Shown here one piece after another: positions 7,670-11,256 of a DNA stretch of 11,256 nucleotides. Position 1 is the stretch's first letter, and each line of letters begins with the position of its first letter. A program made the translations under genes and the position numbers. The stretch is from Vibrio madracius (GTDB taxonomy: Bacteria; Pseudomonadota; Gammaproteobacteria; Enterobacterales; Vibrionaceae), in the NCBI GenBank assembly GCA_000695745.1, contig ASHK01000003.1, positions 1 to 11,256 on the forward strand, read 5' to 3'. The notes under the pieces are model-generated. The model had not been told where the DNA came from. It worked only from the letters and a program-made list of their open reading frames with translations, and ran no database searches.

Positions 7670-7693
7670 CCTCACTTCAATATTGAAGCGAGG
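7670..7693. promoter_or_regulatory. 24-base near-perfect palindrome, possible operator
   Basis: The core CTTCAATATTGAAG (7675-7688) is a perfect 14-base palindrome. Outside one mismatched pair (A7674, C7689) it continues with CCTC (7670-7673) and GAGG (7690-7693), so 11 of 12 base pairs are symmetric. It lies midway between divergent cobA and cpdB, where a dimeric regulator could act on either. I do not recognise it as a known operator, and no T-run follows, so it is not a terminator. Confidence 0.45.
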
Positions 7694-7842
7694 CTTTAAC
7701 AAAAAGTTGCGAGATGTGTATCAGAATGCGCCTGAATGTGCATTTAAGATCACAGTTTTTTATGTACACGTAAACTTTCTTACACAACAAATTGCTAGAC
7801 TTAGCAGGTTTAAAATCAATTCCCCCTAAAAAGGATATGAAG

Positions 7843-9804
7843 ATGAAAGTGGCAGTGAAACCTATTTCAATAGCAGTGCTTGGTGGCATGCTGGCTATGG
7901 CTGGCCCTACAATGGCTGATGAGATCAAGCTCAGAATTATTGAAACAACCGACATTCATACTAATGTCATGGACTATGACTATTACAAAGATAAGCCAAC
8001 ACAGAAGATCGGCTTAGCTCGAGCTGCCACACTCGTCAAAGAAGCGCGTAATGAAGTAACAAACAGTGTTCTTGTCGATAACGGCGACCTGATTCAAGGT
8101 AGTCCTATGGGCGACTATATGGCGTCTAAGGGCATCAAGCCGGGTGAAACACACCCCGTTTATAAAGCGATGAATCAATTGGATTACGATGTAGGTAACA
8201 TCGGCAATCATGAATTTAACTATGGTCTGGAGTTCTTAGCGACAACATTGGAAGGGGCAAATTTCCCTTATGTAAGCGCTAACGTGTTTGATCAGAAAAC
8301 CGGCGAGCACTATTTCAAGCCTTATTTAATCAAAACGCATACGTTCAAAGATACTGACGGCAATGCTCATGAAGTCAAAATTGGCTACATCGGCTTTGTA
8401 CCACCACAAATCATGGTGTGGGATAAAAAGAACTTAGAAGGTAAAGTTTTCGCCAAAGACATCAAAGAAACCGCTGAAAAGCTTGTTCCTCAAATGAAAA
8501 AGGAAGGTGCCGACATTATTGTTGCGATTCCTCACTCTGGCGTATCCAGTGACCCTTACAAAGCAGGTGCTGAAAACTCGACCTATTACTTATCTGAAGT
8601 AGACGGTATTGATGCCATTGCATTTGGCCATTCTCATGCCGTGTTCCCAGGCAAAGGTTTTGACAATATTCAAGGTGTTGATAACCAAAAAGGGACCATT
8701 AACGGAGTTGCGGCAGTTATGCCTGGCCGTTGGGGTAGCCACGTAGGTGTTATGGATCTTGTGTTAGAGCAAGATGGTGATAGCTGGAAAGTAGCAGAGG
8801 CTCAAACAGAAGCGCGCCCTATTTTCGACGCCGCGAATAAGAAGCCACTGGTTGATGCAGATAAAGGCATCGTAAGCGCAGTCAAAGAAGACCATAATGC
8901 CACTCGCGATTTCGTTAACCAACCTATTGGTAAAGCAAATGACGTGATGTACAGCTTCCTAGCTCTCGTTCAGGATGATCCTACGGTTCAAATCGTCAAT
9001 TTAGCGCAGAAAGACTACGTTGAGACCATGATTCAAGGTGATCCAGACCTCGATGGCTTGCCGGTACTCTCTGCAGCAGCACCATTCAAAGCCGGTGGTC
9101 GTAAAAATGACCCAGCAAACTTCACCGAAGTAGAGTCTGGTCAGCTGACATTCCGTAACGCAGCGGATCTTTATCTCTATCCAAACACACTGGTTGCACT
9201 GAAAGTGACGGGTAAAGAAGTGAAAGAGTGGCTTGAATGTTCTGCAGGTCAATTCAAACAAATTGATGTGACATCAAGCCAGCCTCAATCGCTTATTGAT
9301 TGGGATGGTTTCCGCACTTATAACTTTGATGTTATGGATGGCGTAAACTACCAGATCGATGTCAGTAAGCCTGCTCGTTATGATGGTAACTGCAAACTAC
9401 TGGATGGTAACAGTGAGCGAATCGTAGACCTTACGTACAACGGTAAGCCAATCGATATGAAGCAAACCTTTATCATTGCAACTAATAACTATCGAGCATA
9501 TAGCAACAAGTTCCCGGGTACAGGCAGTGACTTCATTGCGTTTGATTCACCAGATGAAAACCGTACTATCGTGGCCAACTACATCTCTAAAGTTAGCCAA
9601 GAAAAAGGTGAAGTGACACCAAGTGCAGATAACAACTGGCGTTTTGCTCCTATCCAAGCGGATGTTGCATTAGATGTTCGTTTTGAAACGTCTCCTTCTG
9701 ATAAAGCTGCACAGTTCATCGAAGACAAAGGCCAATATCCAATGAAGAAAGTCGCTACTGACGATGTAGGTTTCGCGGTATACCAAATCAACCTACAAAA
9801 ATAA
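7843..9804 (+). CDS. cpdB: Periplasmic 2',3'-cyclic-nucleotide 2'-phosphodiesterase/3'-nucleotidase CpdB
   Basis: Hydrolyses 2',3'-cyclic nucleotides and 3'-nucleotides in the periplasm, releasing nucleosides and phosphate. The 653 residues compare with about 647 in E. coli. Residues 1-25 are a signal peptide with the hydrophobic core [14 protein letters not shown] and a likely MA cleavage site before DEIKL. The metallophosphatase domain shows the metal ligands in TTDIHTN (Asp37, His39), DNGDLIQG (around 79-86), GNHEFNYG (around 121-128), IPHSG and [10 protein letters not shown]. The C-terminal nucleotidase domain shows [20 protein letters not shown] and [21 protein letters not shown] chose the ATG at 7843 because AAGGA at 7831-7835 is spaced correctly for it and too close to the in-frame ATG at 7837. 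It is divergent from the cys operon and is followed by its own terminator. Confidence 0.97.
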   Translation: MKVAVKPISIAVLGGMLAMAGPTMADEIKLRIIETTDIHTNVMDYDYYKDKPTQKIGLARAATLVKEARNEVTNSVLVDNGDLIQGSPMGDYMASKGIKPGETHPVYKAMNQLDYDVGNIGNHEFNYGLEFLATTLEGANFPYVSANVFDQKTGEHYFKPYLIKTHTFKDTDGNAHEVKIGYIGFVPPQIMVWDKKNLEGKVFAKDIKETAEKLVPQMKKEGADIIVAIPHSGVSSDPYKAGAENSTYYLSEVDGIDAIAFGHSHAVFPGKGFDNIQGVDNQKGTINGVAAVMPGRWGSHVGVMDLVLEQDGDSWKVAEAQTEARPIFDAANKKPLVDADKGIVSAVKEDHNATRDFVNQPIGKANDVMYSFLALVQDDPTVQIVNLAQKDYVETMIQGDPDLDGLPVLSAAAPFKAGGRKNDPANFTEVESGQLTFRNAADLYLYPNTLVALKVTGKEVKEWLECSAGQFKQIDVTSSQPQSLIDWDGFRTYNFDVMDGVNYQIDVSKPARYDGNCKLLDGNSERIVDLTYNGKPIDMKQTFIIATNNYRAYSNKFPGTGSDFIAFDSPDENRTIVANYISKVSQEKGEVTPSADNNWRFAPIQADVALDVRFETSPSDKAAQFIEDKGQYPMKKVATDDVGFAVYQINLQK

Positions 9805-9823
9805 TAGCGCTAAACGAAATTAA

Positions 9824-9849
9824 GCCACGCATAATGCGTGGCTTTTTTT
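9824..9849 (+). terminator. Rho-independent terminator of cpdB
   Basis: Stem GCCACGC (9824-9830), loop ATAAT, stem GCGTGGC (9836-9842), then seven T residues (9843-9849). It starts 19 bases after the cpdB stop. This is a textbook intrinsic terminator and separates cpdB from elaA. Confidence 0.93.
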
Positions 9850-9893
9850 GTTCTGGCTGTATAGTCTAAGAAAAACCGTGACAAGTAAGAACT

Positions 9894-10346
9894 ATGATTA
9901 ATTGGAACACTAAAACCTTTACCCAGCTAACCACACTTGAGTTGTATGAACTATTGAAGCTTCGAGTCGACGTATTTGTTGTGGAGCAAACCTGTCCTTA
10001 CCCAGAATTGGATAATCATGATCATGTAGACGGTGTCCATCATTTAATGGGTTATGAAGGTGAAACTCTTGTCGCATGCGCAAGACTATTACCGAAAGGT
10101 ACGACCTATGAATACGTCAGTATTGGCAGAGTCGCAACCAAAGCATCCCATAGAGGAAACGGTCTAGGCCATAACCTGATAGCCCAAGCCAAACAAGAAT
10201 GCCAGCGACTTTGGCCTAACGAAAGCATTAAGATCGGTGCACAATCTCATCTACAAGACTATTACTCACGTCATGGCTTTGAAGCCTGTTCCGACGAGTA
10301 TCTTGAAGACGATATCCCCCATATTGATATGAGACTGTTAAAATAA
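9894..10346 (+). CDS. elaA: GNAT family N-acetyltransferase, ElaA-like
   Basis: A 150-residue cytoplasmic acetyl-CoA-dependent N-acetyltransferase of the ElaA subfamily; the natural substrate is not established. The family signature LRVDVFVVEQTCPYPELDNH is at residues 23-42. The acetyl-CoA pyrophosphate-binding motif appears as IGRVATKASHRGNGLG (77-92, with RGNGLG as the Q/RxxGxG/A element). The C-terminal IGAQSHLQDYYSRHGFE (114-130) carries the usual catalytic-region tyrosines. The ATG is preceded by a modest AAGTAAG site. It stands between two terminators, so it is probably transcribed alone; TATAGT around 9860-9865 is a possible -10. Confidence 0.92.
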   Translation: MINWNTKTFTQLTTLELYELLKLRVDVFVVEQTCPYPELDNHDHVDGVHHLMGYEGETLVACARLLPKGTTYEYVSIGRVATKASHRGNGLGHNLIAQAKQECQRLWPNESIKIGAQSHLQDYYSRHGFEACSDEYLEDDIPHIDMRLLK

Positions 10347-10350
10347 ATAA

Positions 10351-10370
10351 AGGGGCTAGTTAGCCCCTTT
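10351..10370. terminator. Bidirectional terminator between elaA and the oapA-like gene
   Basis: Stem AGGGGCT (10351-10357), loop AGTT, stem AGCCCCT (10362-10368). On the plus strand TTTATT follows; on the minus strand the complement of the preceding A-rich stretch gives TTTATTTATTTT. It lies 4 bases after the elaA stop and 27 bases beyond the stop of the convergent gene, so it can serve both. Confidence 0.88.
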
Positions 10371-10397
10371 ATTCTATCGAGTAAAATTACGTAGCCG

Positions 10398-10993
10398 TTA
10401 TTTACTGCGACCGAAACCACCATCAGATAACCTAAAGAACATAATGGACTGGTCACCACGCTCAATTTGTAGAATGTCGAGATTGCCCTCAGGGCTGAAT
10501 TTAAAGCGGATTAACTGACCTTGCTTAATACGACTTAACGGTTTGTCGCTTCCCTCGATTCTTGCCAACGAATTCAGGTCGGCCATGGGCAATTGGTTTT
10601 ACGAAAAACTTGTGCCAGTGTATCGCCTTTTTTGACGGTATACTCTCGCCAATTGGTTTCGACCAACTGCTCTGGTTGAACACTTGAAGGCTGTTCACTC
10701 AAAGATTCGGTATTGACGCTTACGGCGACACGTTGATGAGCTTGGTTTGCCTGCGCTGGCTCATTCTTTTTGGTCGGAATAACTAGCAATACCACCAACA
10801 GAGGAACGAGAACGCTTAAAAGACGTCGATGAAGACGTGGTAGTCGTGTCCAGAACGTCTTAACTTTAGACGTCCATTGTGAAACATCTGGCTTGTTTAT
10901 CTTCTTTAAGCTCGAGAAATCGATAGCCTGCCATCTATCCTTTAGCACTTGAACGTGGTCAACTTTTTGCTTCTTTCTTTGACGACGATTCAT
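10398..10993 (-). pseudogene. OapA/YtfB-like LysM-domain membrane protein, frameshifted as read
   Basis: A single-pass inner-membrane protein with a periplasmic LysM-like domain, related to Haemophilus OapA and E. coli YtfB (a cell-envelope/cell-division protein); envelope glycan binding is known for the family, not shown here. The N-terminus is basic (MNRRQRKKQK), followed by an OapA N-terminal-type segment with WQAIDFSSLKK and a membrane helix at about 57-73 (RRLLSVLVPLLVVLLVI). A Gln/Ser-rich linker leads to the LysM-like start WREYTVKKGDTLAQVFRKTN (115-134). Here the frame breaks: as read it continues CPWPT and stops at 10574-10576. Adding one base near 10590-10594 gives LPMADLNSLARIEGSDKPLS and RIKQGQLIRFKFSPEGNLDI, ending FGRSK at 10398, 198 residues in all. 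I chose the ATG at 10993 with AGGAGA upstream. Placement beside divergent fklB matches ytfB in E. coli. Confidence 0.82.
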
Positions 10994-11029
10994 TACATTC
11001 CGTCTCCTAATAAACAACCGCTTCAGTTT

Positions 11030-11080
11030 AAAAAAACCTGCGTTTAGAGTATAGGAAAATCGCAGGAATTACCTTTTATA
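11030..11080 (-). promoter_or_regulatory. Candidate oapA-like gene promoter and leader hairpin
   Basis: On the minus strand TATAAA (complement of 11075-11080) is a possible -10. Just after the expected start point the arms CCTGCG (complement of 11061-11066) and CGCAGG (complement of 11037-11042) could form a 6-base stem with an 18-base loop, directly followed by seven T residues (complement of 11030-11036). This is the layout of an attenuator, though the stem is short and the loop large. A second -10 candidate, TATACT (complement of 11048-11053), lies in the loop. Confidence 0.25.
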
Positions 11081-11204
11081 GCAGTCTAATGTCACAACTT
11101 TAACAACGAAAACGAATTAATTAGTAAAAGTTGGTTAGAGCGTTTCGGTTTCAAACTAGAACTGGTATCCTTTCATCTTCATTCGAATAGCAAGAGAGAC
11201 CGTC

Positions 11205-11256
11205 ATGTCTGACGTGAAATTAGAAACTGTAGAACAGAAAGCAAGCTATGGTATTG
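11205..11256 (+). CDS. fklB: FKBP-type peptidyl-prolyl isomerase FklB, N-terminus only
   Basis: Seventeen complete codons read MSDVKLETVEQKASYGI before the window ends. This matches the conserved start of FklB/FkpA-type FKBP isomerases of gamma-proteobacteria, which speed cis-trans isomerisation of prolyl bonds. AAGAGAG lies just upstream as a ribosome binding site, and TATCCT at 11166-11171, with a TGG just before it, resembles an extended -10. It is divergent from the oapA/ytfB-like gene, the arrangement known for fklB in E. coli. The catalytic domain is outside the window, so the call rests on the N-terminus and the neighbour. Confidence 0.8.
   Translation, partial: MSDVKLETVEQKASYGI

Larger units (their letters stand above)
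7527..7842. other. Divergent promoter region between cobA and cpdB
   Basis: These 316 bases hold no gene that I accept. They carry the promoters for the leftward sulfate operon and the rightward cpdB gene. Visible elements are the 18-base dyad at 7583-7600 next to a cobA -10 candidate (7575-7580), the 24-base palindrome at 7670-7693, and a short hairpin TGCTA-GACT-TAGCA at 7793-7806 in the cpdB leader. A CysB-type activator would be expected to act here, from knowledge of cys operons, but I cannot identify its site with confidence. Confidence 0.6.

Noticed and set aside
7737..7754. CRP-like site TGTGC...TCACA upstream of cpdB
   Set aside because: The half-sites are eight bases apart rather than six, and at the correct spacing the left half matches poorly.
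7644..7829. Plus-strand ORF of 61 codons in the cobA-cpdB gap
   Set aside because: No ribosome binding site, no recognisable features, and it overlaps the palindrome and the cpdB leader.
7837..7842. Upstream in-frame ATG for cpdB
   Set aside because: Only one base separates it from the AAGGA site; the ATG at 7843 is correctly spaced.
10994..11017. TTG start extending the OapA/YtfB-like protein by eight residues
   Set aside because: The AGGAGA site lies downstream of that TTG and is spaced for the ATG at 10993.
11095..11133. CAACTTT/AAAGTTG inverted repeat upstream of fklB
   Set aside because: Seven-base arms with a 25-base spacer in AT-rich sequence are expected by chance at this scale.

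Overview
This window looks like chromosomal DNA of a Vibrio species (Vibrionaceae). The gene order (a DUF3299 gene of a metal-transport locus, a TIGR03899-family gene, the sulfate-activation cluster with cobA, cpdB, elaA, then a divergent oapA/ytfB-like gene and fklB) and the protein sequences fit that genus. I cannot name the species. No rRNA, tRNA, insertion sequence, phage gene or CRISPR array is visible; this is ordinary core chromosome.

Layout. Positions 2-514 (+) encode a secreted DUF3299 protein, probably the last gene of an operon that begins outside the window. Positions 515-894 hold no large gene, but on the minus strand they hold a well-initiated 34-residue putative membrane microprotein (600-704) plus several dyads. 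Positions 895-1797 (+) encode a TIGR03899-family protein of unknown function. From 7526 down to 1794 (-) runs a compact sulfate-assimilation operon: cobA, cysD, cysN, an SLC13-type anion permease with RCK/TrkA-C domains, and cysC. It would take up sulfate, activate it to APS and PAPS, and make precorrin-2 for the siroheme of sulfite reductase. A 316-base divergent promoter region (7527-7842) separates it from cpdB (+, periplasmic 2',3'-cyclic nucleotidase/3'-nucleotidase), which ends in a strong terminator. elaA (+, GNAT acetyltransferase) follows and converges on an oapA-like gene (-) across a bidirectional terminator. fklB (+) begins at 11205 and runs off the window.

The main oddity is that three genes are broken by four apparent one-base losses: two in the SLC13 permease, one near the 3' end of cysD and one in the oapA-like gene. 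In each case adding back one base restores a continuous protein with a family-like length or domain. At least two of the losses sit in runs of C on the plus strand (G on the coding strand). I infer that homopolymer undercalling in the sequencing is more likely than real decay, but the sequence alone cannot settle this. The best candidates for something undescribed are the 34-residue microprotein at 600-704 and a 24-base near-perfect palindrome at 7670-7693 between the divergent cobA and cpdB genes.
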